Source of the DNA: Pyrus communis
Taxonomy: Eukaryota; Streptophyta; Magnoliopsida; Rosales; Rosaceae
Direction: 5' to 3'
DNA: 64,000 nt
Assembly (NCBI RefSeq): GCF_963583255.1
Contig: NC_084804.1
Coordinates: 34,078,953-34,142,952, forward strand
Made by a program: the position numbers and the translations under genes. Shown one piece after another: positions 32,201-43,139 of the stretch. Each line of letters begins with the position of its first letter. The stretch's first letter is position 1. Under the pieces are notes generated by a model. That model worked only from the letters and a program-made list of their open reading frames with translations. It did no database searches and was not told where the DNA came from.

Positions 32201-33261
32201 TCATGAGATTGCTTTGTAAAGTATGCATATACAAGCGGTTAGTGTGGAGACATAAATTAAGGTTAGGGTTACGTGGTTTGCGTGGCAAAACCTGGTCTTG
32301 CAGGAACTTCTCCAGATCTAAATATCGTCTTGTCCAGCATATGCATAGAGGGAGAAATATTGATTCAATTAACAACTAGATCAATTCAATAAAAAAAATA
32401 GTTTAATCAAAATAAGGATGATATGAAACTAATACTCCCCTTAATTTGAAGATGACGAATCTCCAAGATAATTCTTCTCTAGAACTCCATGCGCAACTTT
32501 GAAATTTATTTGTGCTGACAACGTTTTGTAAAACTTATACTTTATGGAGAGTAGAGAGAGGGTGCGGCAAAGAGAAGAGAGAAAGAGAGAAGGGCTTTAT
32601 TTATACTAATCACGATGAGCTTTCTTGCCTTGCAAGTAATACAAATCATTAAAGGATTTGATCTCCAAATCCTATTGGAATTCTACTTTTAAGTTTACAC
32701 AATCATGTTCCTAACTAAACACACTATTTACAACACAAACATGTTTCACGTTTTCACCTTATACATATAAAGCAACTTGGATTTCAATTTGATAACTTCG
32801 TATTGCATGCAGAATATCACATTAAATACTAATGGTACATTGTGAATGAGATGTTACATATTAATTTTTTGTTGGCGCCATATAGATTAATATTATAATT
32901 ATTGGAACTTATAGTAGTTGGTAAAGCTGATGGAAGGAGCCTAACTATTTGATTCTTCTTAATTAATTAGTCAACATACAGCTTAATTAGTTAGTGGGGG
33001 AGTAGACTGATGAACCAACCTATCATTTCATTTCATGAATGTCAAACTCCATGCATGTTTGCTCCTACCTCTATTAACTAGCACTTACCTTCTGGGCTGT
33101 TTTAAGCTAATCAATTTAGTGCAGACCAATCAATTAAGTATCAAATTAACTGTACTGAATGAAGAAGTTGCTAATCTTTTCAGTACAATGGATTTCATTT
33201 TTGGATACTTTGTTACGGCTTCTCTTTCTTGTAAATGATAAGGTTGAGACGCAGACCATGC
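29246..33261. other. Intergenic DNA upstream of the U-box gene
   Basis: 29246-29400 is the U-box gene's leader/promoter side; no clear TATA box stands out. 29570-29720 has imperfect inverted repeats. 30000-30430 contains a 77-codon open frame (30194-30427) with no domain known to me. 31280-31430 is a short MITE. 32400-32640 has a purine-rich stretch and AGGGCTTTATTTATACTAA like part of an LTR, but no ends were found. I see no gene. Confidence 0.5.
31280..31430. mobile_element. Short foldback MITE, family M1 copy 2
   Basis: GGTGTTATTCATACATCTATTTTC at the left pairs with GCGTGTGTGAATAACGTTGCC at the right; the core ATGATCGAATGAATTGAAGA matches the other copies. Confidence 0.7.
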
Positions 33262-33691
33262 TTAATTAAGACTAAAACTGTAGGAGCATTGTTCCGAGAT
33301 TTCATTAAGGCTCATGTCAAAAATTTCTTCAGTGAGTTCTTCCAAGTCAGCACCCTCTTTCTCTAAAGCTAAACATAAAAGGAAATAAAGGAAAACAATT
33401 ATAATCTATCATGTAAGAAAAAAATACAAAGTTATATAAAATTTACCTCCTTTGCCAAAAAGCCAATCTCTAGTACATAGCAAGGCTTGAACGGTTTCAG
33501 GCAACAAAGAACTTCGATATTGATCAAGCACCCTACCACTAATACTACATGCTGATTCCGAGGCAACAATTGAGATAGGAGTTGTTAACACATCATAAGC
33601 CATACGAGAAAGTACAGGATAATGAAATTGCTTCAGTTTCCACCATGAAAGAATATCCAACTCTTGTTTTCTATCAAAGTAATAAAATATA
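33262..33691 (-). pseudogene. hAT transposase 3' end (dimerisation domain), interrupted by a MULE
   Basis: Exon 33447-33690 reads FDRKQELDILSWWKL, VLSRMAYDVLTTPISIVASE, SACSISGRVLDQYRSSLLPE and VQALLCTRDWLFGKG, the C-terminal dimerisation domain of hAT transposases. GTAAAT at 33446-33441 is a donor; an intron of 78 bp ends TTTAG at 33369, and the last exon 33262-33368 adds ALEKEGADLEELTEEIF and SLNEISEQCS before TAA. Both exons are open and the splice phase fits. Upstream the frame is cut at 33691 by a MULE (33692-34358). Beyond the MULE I cannot find the rest of the transposase, so it is a 5'-truncated relic. Confidence 0.82.
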
Positions 33692-34358
33692 GGGATTTTT
33701 TTTGAAATGTCATATGAACTTGTACATCTTTTTCAATTGGTCACATAAACTAAAAGTTTAAGCAATTTGTCATACCAATTTTCCGAAATCATCAATATGA
33801 CATCTCACCCTAACTCCGTTAAGTTTTCCGTCCAAAATAAGTCATGTGCAAGGCATATGACTTGTGTTCAAGGTTATTTCTGTCATTTAAGATATTTTTA
33901 CAAGTTCTTTACTTTTCTTTAGTAAAACTCTTAAATTTTGTGTTCGAGTGTATTTATGAGGATCGTTGTATTCGAGCAACGTATATGCATCTACAACTCC
34001 ATTTATGGGCACCAAACCTCAACTTGTTTCTCATATTACAGGGCCCATATAAAATTGGATTTCATGACATGTTAAACTAAACACTCTAGAATTGTTTTGA
34101 ACGAATGCAACTTAGAATTGTTTTGATCGAATGCAACTTAATAGAAGGAAGTGGGGTGTTAAAATGACAAAAATAACCCTCAACACAAGCCATGTGCAAG
34201 GCACATGACTTATTTTGGATGGAAAACATAATGGAGTTAGGATGAGATGACAAATTGATGATTTCAGAAAGTTGATGTAACAAATTGCTTAAACTTTTAG
34301 TTTGTATGACAAATTAAAAAATGGGTACAAGTTCATATGATATTTTAAAAAATTTCCC
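33692..34358. mobile_element. Non-autonomous MULE with about 200-bp inverted repeats
   Basis: A perfect 9-bp duplication TAAAATATA (33683-33691 and 34359-34367) flanks an element whose ends (GGGATTTTTTTTGAAATGTC, and on the complement of the right end GGGAAATTTTTTAAAATATC) are the outer tips of inverted repeats of roughly 200 bp. Shared blocks inward include ATATGAACTTGTAC, AAAAGTTTAAGCAATTTGT, GAAATCATCAAT and AAAATAAGTCATGTGC. The unique middle (about 33900-34150) has two copies of TAGAATTGTTTTGAACGAATG and no transposase. Confidence 0.88.
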
Positions 34359-34367
34359 TAAAATATA

Positions 34368-35396
34368 AACGGGATTTGAATATAGTCATGCAGTGCTGGA
34401 TATGAAGATGACATGCACTATTCTTTATAAAATCTAATTTTTTGAAGGACTAAAATATAACTTGAGATCGAGGCTAAGATTAGCGTTCCATGTGTGAAGA
34501 TCGGCTTAAGCCTTGTTAATTACAAATTCAGTATACATGCCTCTAATATTATCATGAAATATTTAACAAAAATACATCAAACTTAGACACCAAAACTTGT
34601 AACCACATAATGGAGTAAAAAATAGTGGTGCTACCACATACCCATTTTAACCTCTCACAAACGTCTCTTAATTTTTGGCTATCGGATCTAATAAGATTAA
34701 AGAAGATCGATGAATAAAAATTAACAAAATTATGTGAGAAGTAAAAAAAAGATGTTCGAATAGCACTACCCTAAAAGAAAACTATATCTTATGACTATCA
34801 AGTATCATCTAAACAATCATGATTAATGGATCCATTTTTCGTGTGATCTTCTTTTGTGGTGGGATTCTCTGCCGTAAATGGTGCAAGTGAAACTTAAAGT
34901 ATATATGCCTGACCAGAGCAGCTGGACATCTCACTGCAAGTCTGCAATTCATAAGAGTACGCACGCACACACCAGTGAAGCTTGAAGTCGGATCGAGGAT
35001 GGTTTGGCACAATCAATCTCCTCTACTCATATTCCTTCTTTTTCTGGTTGAGTTCCTGTTCATAATTAATTGAAAACATAATCTCCTCTACTATTAATTC
35101 TTCCGACCATTTTTTCTTGAACTTAATTGTTCATCAACTCTTTCCAGGTAGCAAATAATTTTGCTAATACCAGAAAACACATAAAATCATTCAAATAGGA
35201 ATTTATGTTGAACAACTTTTTTAGTTTTTATTTTTCTATTGTACGCACGTACACTTGATATACGAAGACAATAATAAAAAAAGTTGAAATTCCACTATAA
35301 AACCAATTGGCAATATAGGGAGTAGCCCAACCTCTTATAAGCTCATACAAGGTCCGTCATTCCTTCAATGAGGATTCATTTACAACAAATAATACT
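34368..35396. other. Intergenic DNA, no gene
   Basis: AT-rich; includes a short MITE (34623-34772). Nothing else recognised. Confidence 0.45.
34623..34772. mobile_element. Short foldback MITE, family M1 copy 3
   Basis: AGTGGTGCTACCACATACCC on the left pairs with GATGTTCGAATAGCACTACC on the right; the core CTATCGGATCTAATAAGATTAAAG is diverged from the other copies. Confidence 0.65.
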
Positions 35397-37472
35397 GTTG
35401 GGCGGTCATATACCAAAAAGAGAATGGTTTTACTAGAAAAATACTACCAAACGTACCTAAAGTTAATATTTTAGTATTTCCTTGATATTTTTAATAAAAA
35501 AAAGTAGAAGAAATTTACCAGTACATTCCTCTGGGGATCCTGTTACCACATGTCAATACTTAGGCCATCAACTGAAGGGTTTAGAGGACCAGAGGGTCGA
35601 AAAACGCCTGAAAATCGTCTCCAACCTAGGGTTAGGCTGGAAGGCTTGTGGGCCCCACGGAATCTGAAAAGGCCGAAGGGCTAGCCCAATCCAGCCAACT
35701 AGCCAGCCAGCCTCATAGGTGCTCGACGATGATTTCTCTATTCCGACGAGTTGCACCACCCACCACTACCCTTAATCAACTTCCCTTGGATCCAGGAACA
35801 AGACACAACCATTGGTAGGGGCATTGGAACACCGAGGAAGGAGAATCGAAGAACACCCACCTTAGGATTTCTGGCGGGTTCGAGCTAAATTGAAGTTTTT
35901 CCTAGCCAAATTGGACTTGGCCACAGGTATAAAATTTGTTATACTCATTGAGATCTTCATTTCTGTGAAGTTTGACATTTTTTAGAAATAGTTTATTTTT
36001 CCAACGAGTCAAGGTGGTGCGTGGCGACGGCACTTGGGTCGAGGCATCCCCTGACCTTTCTAGGCTAAATTTGATTCTTCAATTTCATACATGAAGTCCG
36101 ATTGACGAATTTCCGTCGTTTGAACCTAGTTCCATTAAGGTCCGCCATTTGATTATTATAGCAATCAACAATCCGACCATTGGATTGTCACCAAATTTTG
36201 ATACGTTATAGTACATAATATTTGAGGATATAAAAAACTTACGGATTGGGAATCCAACGTATGGATCTTCCTGAATAGGATGTGTAAATTACATGTTCTA
36301 TGGATAAGAATTCTGAGACATGATTTGATAATTGTTCTAGGAGCCGATCGTTTGTGACGCCTTGATATTCGTGCTAGGGAGTTGTAGTGCGGACCTCAGG
36401 TGAGTGGGCCTTTTTCCTTTTTATAGTGTATATATACACCTTACGGTTTTTCAAAAATGTTTTAAATTGATTATGCATAGCATGACATGATTTAAATGTG
36501 TTATATTTAAATATTGCATTGTGATGAGATTTGTGGTTATGCCAAATGATCCTCCGGAGGCGCAGGTAAGTTCAGGTGAGTTATTATGCCATTGAAATGG
36601 TTGAATTATATGAGCATGCATATATTCTTTTAAAGCTCATCATTGCTACACCCCAGTGTTAGTCCCGGGTCATGGCACAGCCTTCACGTGATTGTTCACC
36701 TCCCGCACCGTACGCTCACCTTGGATCCAAGTTAGGTGCTAGCCTGTCGTACATGTCGCATTAGACGACTCTGACTCATAGGTGACTCACGCATAGCACT
36801 AGCTTCACATGATCATGGCACTAAAGCGTATATATTTACACCCAGCCTGTCGTACAAGTCACACTAGATGACTCTGACTCGTGTGCTAGTATAGACTGAT
36901 GAGCAATAGGTCTAGTCGTACAGGTCACATTAAGGTGACTCCGACTAGCATGTTAGTTTAGACTGATCTCACACCTAGCTTACATTTATTATTGCTGAGA
37001 TATTGTGGCATGGCATGCTTCTATTTTTATTGCACTTGTGCATTCATTTTTCGTACCTACGTAATATTATTTTTTGGAAACTATACGGGTTTTACGGCGA
37101 GGGGTTATAACACTTTCAAAAGGTTTTTATTAATATTTTATTTTCAGGCCCACTCACCCTTATTTTTCACCCTTCTAGATTCTAGTAGCAGAGTTTTCGT
37201 ACCGATGAGGATTATCGGCAAATCTTAGGGTAGATGATTACCATCGATGGTATAATTCTCACCCCATTTTACTGTACTGTACTTATGCTCTGTCATCACG
37301 TGTGAAGTGAATTCATACCTGCTCACCGCACACTCTTGTACTTAGGCACTTTTAGGTTTAAATTTATTCACATCTTCCATATCAATACACTTTATGGCTT
37401 CGTCACCTTCCAGATGTCGGCCAACACAGCTCGATTCGAAGTCCTAGTGGACATCCCGGGTCGGGGTGTGTC
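35397..37472 (+). repeat. Probable long LTR (solo or fragment) of a Gypsy/LARD element
   Basis: The right edge is sharp: CATCCCGGGTCGGGGTGTGTCA ends at about 37472 and is followed by an unrelated dispersed repeat. Long plant LTRs commonly end this way. Inside are GC-richer blocks (CGCCTTGATATTCGTGCTAG and the following GGAGTTGTAGTGCGGACC) and three hairpin-prone repeats at about 36756, 36848 and 36916. I could not find the left end or a target duplication; 35397 (TGTTGGGCGG) and 35540 are only candidates. No internal domain is present. Confidence 0.45.
36750..36950. repeat. Three imperfect hairpin repeats GTCGTACAGGTCAC...GTGACTCCGAC
   Basis: Near 36756, 36848 and 36916 a 31-33-bp unit of the type AGTCGTACAGGTCAC-N-GTGACTCCGACT recurs. 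Each unit is itself an imperfect palindrome. Each is followed by a GTGCTAGTATAGACTGAT-like block in the last two copies. Confidence 0.7.
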
Positions 37473-37475
37473 AGC

Positions 37476-37760
37476 TTAGTCTCACAATGGGCTAGCAATA
37501 AATAATTCAATAAGTTGTTTATTAATTTTTATTTTCTCTTTTTTAAACACATTCAAAACATCTTATGAGATGTACAATGTCAGTTATAAAAAAAATATTT
37601 CACAAGCGGATAATAATATGATTAAATTAGTTGTCAAATGATTCTTTTTTTTATTTATTTAACAAATGATATTATCTATATTAGGGGGGAAAACGGTGGA
37701 CTTAGCCCCACATTAAAATTTAATATTAAATAACTTATTTACCCCACTATGCAATGACAA
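37476..37760. repeat. Dispersed repeat (GGCTTAGCCTCACAATGGGC type), two partial copies
   Basis: CTTAGTCTCACAATGGGCTAGCAATAA at 37477 and AACAAATGATATTATCTATA...GGACTTAGCCCCACA at about 37663-37720 are pieces of a repeat that also occurs at about 39263-39375 (most complete), 39890-39970 and, inverted or degenerate, 45650-45730. Non-coding. Confidence 0.6.
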
Positions 37761-38371
37761 TTTTGACCTTATTAGGTTTAAAAAAAAATTAAAAATTTCT
37801 AAATACACCCCAAATCACTTTTAGCGTATTATTGCTCTTCAACTATCAAAATCCCTCTCACCCTCCATTATTGAGCGAAACCCTAACCAATGAAACTACA
37901 GACATGTTGATTGAGAAAAATTATTTTTGACAAATGAAATACGAAATCGATGTACCTTCCACATGTATTGAGAGAAGGTAATTTTGGAAGTCTAATGGAA
38001 TCATTTGGTGCCAATCCCCATCAAATTTGTTGGTTCTTTTATGTTATTTGTATTAGAAAGATGGAGACCTAGTTCTTCAATATATGAATGACAGCATATG
38101 TCTGGGAAAATCCACCTTTTCATCCCAAAAAGAAAAGTTTAGCGGTTAAGAAAGGCAACATTTTATGTGGCCACCCTTGAGGAAAAAGGGTAGCAACTAC
38201 AGGAATCTATTTCAATTGAATGTTTGACAGCCACACGCATGAAATTGAGTTGCATATGTTCGTATATTATTAAATATCAGTGGCTCTCAGATTATAAATT
38301 TGCTTTGTACTTTTTCGCTCTCATGTGATTTGTTTAGATCAATTTTTCATTTCCCTCATTTATTGGTGTAG

Positions 38372-38985
38372 GTCCAATATTTAAAGGAAAGTGACTCAGA
38401 GTTAAATCTAATCTTGGAATTGTATAGAAATGAGTTGACTGATTCAAGGTGAGGCGCATTTACTGGTTTTTGGTTATTTAGTTGCACAACTTCAACTTTG
38501 CATATTGTGCAAAGAATGACACTTGAACCATCTTCTCAGTGTATCAAAGGCTTTTTGAAGTGTGCTTCTATTTTCTGGTATTAAATCGTTTCTGTTTTAT
38601 TAACTAAATCAACACAAATTTTGTAAAGTGTGCAACAGCGGTTTTACTTAATTATTTACAACTGAATTTTTGAGATCTCATGTTCTTGTTCACTTGCATA
38701 GTGTTGTCTTTAATTCAATAGTGTTATAACTCAACTGTATTAATTGAGTTCCGTAAATTAATGTGATTATACATAAACAGCTGGTTTTCTTGTCATGTGT
38801 TGGTTTCGTAGTGCAAATGTAATATGTTCATAGCATGTGGTTCTTCTCTATTCACAGGGATGTCTTGGAATCTGGAGATTCAGAATGCAAGGCATGGGCT
38901 CGTGTTGAAAGTTTGAAGTCCTCTCTTGATGAACGCAACTTGGAATTACGAGTTAAGACAGCAAATGAAGTTGAACATAATTTGA
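38372..38985 (+). pseudogene. HUB2-like (histone H2B E3 ligase) two-exon fragment
   Basis: Exon-like 38372-38448 is bordered by TGTAG and GTGAGG and reads VQYLKESDSELNLILELY and RNELTDSR. After a 409-bp intron ending TTCACAG, 38858-38985 continues in phase with DVLESGDSECKAWARVESLK and SSLDERNLELRVKTANEVE. This matches the coiled-coil region of plant HUB1/HUB2 (BRE1-type RING E3 ligases that monoubiquitinate histone H2B), closest in my memory to HUB2. Similarity then ends and a stop follows at 39030-39032. The RING domain and all other exons are missing, so this is an isolated gene fragment, possibly carried by a transposon. Confidence 0.6.
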
Positions 38986-39059
38986 AATCATTCAGCAAAC
39001 TAAACGTTCAAATGTTTACATTCAGTCCTTGAAAATTAAAAATAAATGTTATAAGATTT

Positions 39060-39240
39060 GAGAAATGTGGGGTGTATAGAAAATGTGAGGTGTATGTAGA
39101 AAATATAAGGTGTATATTAAGAATGTGGGATGTGGGGGTATTATAGGGAAGTATATGGGGTGTATTAAGATAATTTTTAAGTGAAAAAGCAAATGTGGGG
39201 TGTATTATGTGGGGTTTATTCAACAATTTGTGGGGTGTTA
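39060..39240. repeat. GTGGGGTGTATTA minisatellite-like tract
   Basis: About nine degenerate GTGGGGTGTAT(T/A) units occur in 180 bp with 15-25-bp spacing and strong G over C skew. No coding capacity. Confidence 0.7.
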
Positions 39241-39262
39241 ATATAATAAGCTATTTTTAAAA

Positions 39263-39375
39263 AAATTTAACAAATAATATTATTTACACTAAAGGGGAGG
39301 TGGGTGGGCTTAGCCTCACAATGGGTTGGCAATAATGTAATTTAATCAGTTATTTATTAAATATTATTTTCTCTA
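39263..39375. repeat. Dispersed repeat, most complete copy
   Basis: TTTAACAAATAATATTATTT...GGGGAGGTGGGTGGGCTTAG and then CCTCACAATGGGTTGGCAAT. See 37476-37760 for the other copies. Confidence 0.65.
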
Positions 39376-42189
39376 TTTTTAATGTAAATTCTATAAAAAC
39401 CGATTTTATTACGTGGATTCAGCTGTTTTAATTGTTTTATGAGGAATTTGTTCTAGCATGATATAAGATTATTTATTTACTTCAAAATATTTAACTTTCC
39501 TTTTGTCAATTTACGTATATAAATATATTTAAAAAGCATAAGTCGCGTGTAGCACATCGTGATTCAAAAAAAGTTTTTTGCACGCGTATGCGCATGCATG
39601 AAGGCTAGTATTTTATAGTATACTTAGGAGTTTGATGCAGTAGGTGCCGAATGTTCTTTACAATATATGAAATTTGTCAAGAAACTTGAATATCTTTCTG
39701 ATTTGTTTTACCAAGATCTTCCAATCACCTTCAATGTCAATTTTAGGATAACGCATTCAAACTGCCCAACGGATGAAAGCCCTTTTCAATGTTGTAGCCT
39801 CTGCTTGCAAAACAAATGAGAAGTCTGGAGGAAAAGCACTGTTAGTATTCCTTAACCTTATTATTATTATTTAAAAATAAAAATAAAAAATAACATCATA
39901 TACATTAAGAGAGAGAGTTTGGCTTAAACTCATAATGAGTTAACTTTTTTTAACTTATGATAACAAAATAAGGAAAGTGATAACAACTAAATAGCATTTA
40001 TATTTTAGATCTTCTATACTATATGCCATAGGTAAACGGATACTTGTGAAGAAACCTAACCATGTGATTATATCCATTCTCCACACAAGTTTTCTATATA
40101 TTAGAAATTGATGACTGTTGGGACAAGATAAAAGGAGTAGGATTCTCTTCTCTCTCTTTTTTTCCTCCTCTTCCCTTCTTTTTTATTTGAACGGTTATGG
40201 TTAAGTCACGTCAGCATCTTATATTAATTTTTTATAAAAACAAAAAAACAAAATAGAGAATATAAGAGAAATGGACGAAAGGGGATGAAAAAAGATTAAA
40301 AGGAGTAGGATTCTCTTCTCTCTCTTTTTTTCCTCCTCTTCCCCTTTTTTTTATTTGAACGGTTATGGTTAAGTCACGTCAACATCTTATATTAATTTTT
40401 TATAAAAACAAAAAAACAAAATAGAGAATATAAAAGAAATGGACGAAAGGGGATGAAAAAAGATGGGAGAAAATGCTAGTTAAAGATAAAAGGGTTACAT
40501 GTCAATTGATCAACATCACTCTACTGTTTCCTCACTGCATCAGCTTGTCCTCGTCTACATGGACATAGAGACCTCCCTTTAATAAAACTCATAGGTTTGA
40601 GATCAGATTACACACGGATTCGGCTTTCCATCAGTCCATCTCTCTCCCAAGTCCCAACATCTTATTCTTACATGAGAAATTGTTCAGTGTATCAAAAACA
40701 CGACTCAATGTATTAAATATTATAATAAAATTTGTTGATTTTTTTAAATATTTAAGTATTTATCTTATAACAATTGATATGCCGGGTCAAGTACTCGACA
40801 TACCAAAAAATCTCTCTTTATATACCACAAGTGGGACCACTTCATTCATTCTGTTTTTTTTTTTTTGAAGAACATAACATGAGACCCTGTCTGCATTTGT
40901 CCAAAATCCCGAAAGCGATGAAGGTGAGTCCCAATGGGCGGCCAACTGGATTTATATCCAACATAAAATAGCCAGCATTTGCATCACCACTCCCCACCCT
41001 CCAAGAATGGAGGGACACAAACCAATTATACAATCTAGAATGGTCTCTGTTTGTGTGTATCGTTAAGTTTAGTCGTTCGCGCCTGACAGTTGATAGAAAA
41101 TGAACTCTATGGGCATTAATGGCCAAATATCACCAATGTGACATACGACTGAAAAAACATAGCAAAAAAAAGCTAATTCTTAATTTTGTGAATCGCATCT
41201 CTACGGTAAATAGTGATTTTTGATATTTTAACATCTTCCATTTTTGGTTGAAAGGACAAGACGACCAACTTACTACATTGTTGCAAAAAAATGATGATTT
41301 TGGCGATTTAATAAGTTTAGTAGGTTAAAAACACTTTTAAATCTGAAGATTATTTTTCAAATTTTTTGTAAATTCTTGTTTTGTTTTTCTGTTGCAAGGG
41401 CTTCCTTAGACTCTTTAAATCATTTTTAGAGCTTTAATTTGATATGTGTTATTCATCGTATATATAAAAAAAATTAGAGTTTCTCTCAACTTCTAATGTT
41501 TTATAAACAAACCTATTGAAGAGTGGTCATTTGTAATTTCTTTCAAATCGTGATAAAATCATTGATTTAAAGTCTAATGGAAAACTACTTTCATGTTCGG
41601 TTTAGAGAGCACTTTTTTCGTTGAGAGTTCCTCATTCCTCTTTTCTCCTTTACGAACATGGAATGATCAGCATTGTTTCCCTGGAAACACATCGTTCTAT
41701 CAACGATTGACCATAACATAACTAGAACTTGCTTCTCCTACTACAAATGAAATCCATTTATTAGATTAATTAACATGACCGTTTGATAATTGATATATCA
41801 TACCCCATATTATCACAAAATTTGATATGTACCTAAAGTGAAAGCCTTACTGAATTTAGGAACGCAACTTGTGACATCATATGTTGAAAAGACTACATAG
41901 ACTCTACTTTAATGCTTGAACTAGGGACAAGTTTTTCAATTTGTGCAAGATATACACATGAGAACTGTTAGCCGGCCATTAACTGTGATAGAGACCCACA
42001 CATTTACCTAACCATCCCACACCCTCCCATTTTTCACTACCAAATATCTTTCCATTAAACTTTCTCACCATATATCCCTTAATTAGGCCTTTTTGTTCCA
42101 TCAAACCTTCGGTGATGACTCAGAAACACACCTCCTAAAGATCCGTTCAAGTAATCTTAAAAGAAAAAAGGTTCAAACACTATTACTAC
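39376..42189. other. Intergenic DNA with a tandem duplication
   Basis: AT-rich. Apart from the duplication at 40131-40464 and a T run at about 40853-40866, I find no gene or complete transposon. A 45-codon open stretch near 39755-39840 (MKALFNVVASACKTNEKSGG) looks exon-like but I cannot identify it. Confidence 0.45.
40131..40464. repeat. 167-bp tandem duplication
   Basis: 40131-40297 and 40298-40464 are almost identical (start AAAGGAGTAGGATTCTCTTC). Only about four substitutions are visible, so the duplication is recent. Confidence 0.9.
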
Positions 42190-42375
42190 ATGTTACCTTT
42201 GTTTGATTTTGCACCTTGCTTAGTCACACACAAATTCATGTACAGAGCCAACATCTCCATCCAAGGGCACATGACTCAGTTCCTGCATTTATTTCCTAGT
42301 GTTTCCACATTCCCTTCCTCATTGTTTTGTATGTGTGCCTCCATTTCATACATACCCCAAAGCCATTCACCAAAA

Positions 42376-42660
42376 TTCTTATCTTCTTCCGTTCTTATTT
42401 ATTTATATTCGGGGAGGGGCGAACTGAACAAAAAATCTCGGAGTGCATGCAGAAGTATATATATGTTATCAACTGATTCAGTTATATACCATTTCATGTC
42501 ATAATCATTCATTCATACGCCAAAAGCTATTCGTAAAACTACAAAGCTTGTTCCTTAATTTCTTACTTATTTACATTTGGAGAGAGTCACAAAATCTCAT
42601 GTGCATGCAAAAGTAAACGCTCTCAACCACTTCAGTTACATACTCAATATTATACCCAGT
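42376..42660 (+). promoter_or_regulatory. Duplicated segment upstream of the IDA-like gene
   Basis: About 42378-42495 and 42560-42660 are diverged direct copies. Shared blocks are TTCTTA(T/C)TTATTTA, AATCTC..GTGCATGCA(G/A)AAGTA and CA(A/C)T..TTCAGTTA(T/C)ATAC. Both contain the RY-type element CATGCA. They lie 200-500 bp upstream of the coding start and may be promoter modules (inference). Confidence 0.5.
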
Positions 42661-42835
42661 ATTATGAATATCTATAAAGTACAAGTAATCAGTCTTTGTA
42701 GTTTGTGCCACCATTATTACTAATCTCTCACTTCCTTGCACTTTTCAGGCTTGGCGACAACAAAACACCCCCTCCCTCCCTTCCTCCGCGGCCCCATCTC
42801 TCTTTCTCGATTTGCTCTTCCTTCTTGTATTTCTT

Positions 42836-42843
42836 CCTATATA
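42836..42843 (+). promoter_or_regulatory. TATA-like motif close to the IDA-like start
   Basis: CCTATATAGC begins about 38 bp upstream of the ATG. If used, the leader would be only a few bases long; another candidate (TCTATAAAGT) lies near 42671 and would give a more usual leader of about 170 bp. Confidence 0.4.
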
Positions 42844-42875
42844 GCTAGGCTTTTTCATTTCACTTGTTTGGTGAA

Positions 42876-43139
42876 ATGGGAAAGAAACATGATCTGTTGG
42901 TTGTAGTAGCGGTATTGCTGCTCATCTTTCTGGTAGGCCACACCCAAAGCTCTAGAGTGCTTCATCGGAGCAGTCAAGTGTTCAAGGTAATGAAGCCTAG
43001 CAGCAGATCCGGTCATCAGAAACTGCATGACAGCAGCTTTTTTGCGTTCTTACCAAAAGCAAGGCCTATCCCACCGTCTGGTCCTTCCAGGAAGCACAAT
43101 GCAATTGGTTTGCAAAGTTCCTCGCAGCTCTCACCTTGA
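42876..43139 (+). CDS. IDL: IDA-like (IDL) secreted peptide hormone precursor
   Basis: This is an 87-residue single-exon protein. Residues 1-24 are a signal peptide (LLVVVAVLLLIFLVG core), followed by a variable Ser/Arg-rich pro-region. The C-terminal EPIP motif is FAFLPKARPIPPSGPSRKHN, in which PIPPSGPSRKHN corresponds to the mature 12-mer of the IDA/IDL family. These peptides are secreted, proline-hydroxylated and perceived by HAESA/HAESA-LIKE receptor kinases with SERK co-receptors, in abscission, lateral-root emergence and stress responses. A 12-residue tail (AIGLQSSSQLSP) follows the core; such tails remind me of the IDL6/7 subgroup. I chose the ATG at 42876 (GAAATGGGAAAG) because nothing upstream in frame is an ATG and the signal peptide begins there. 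Regulation is unknown; the upstream region has duplicated CATGCA-containing segments. Confidence 0.9.
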   Translation: MGKKHDLLVVVAVLLLIFLVGHTQSSRVLHRSSQVFKVMKPSSRSGHQKLHDSSFFAFLPKARPIPPSGPSRKHNAIGLQSSSQLSP

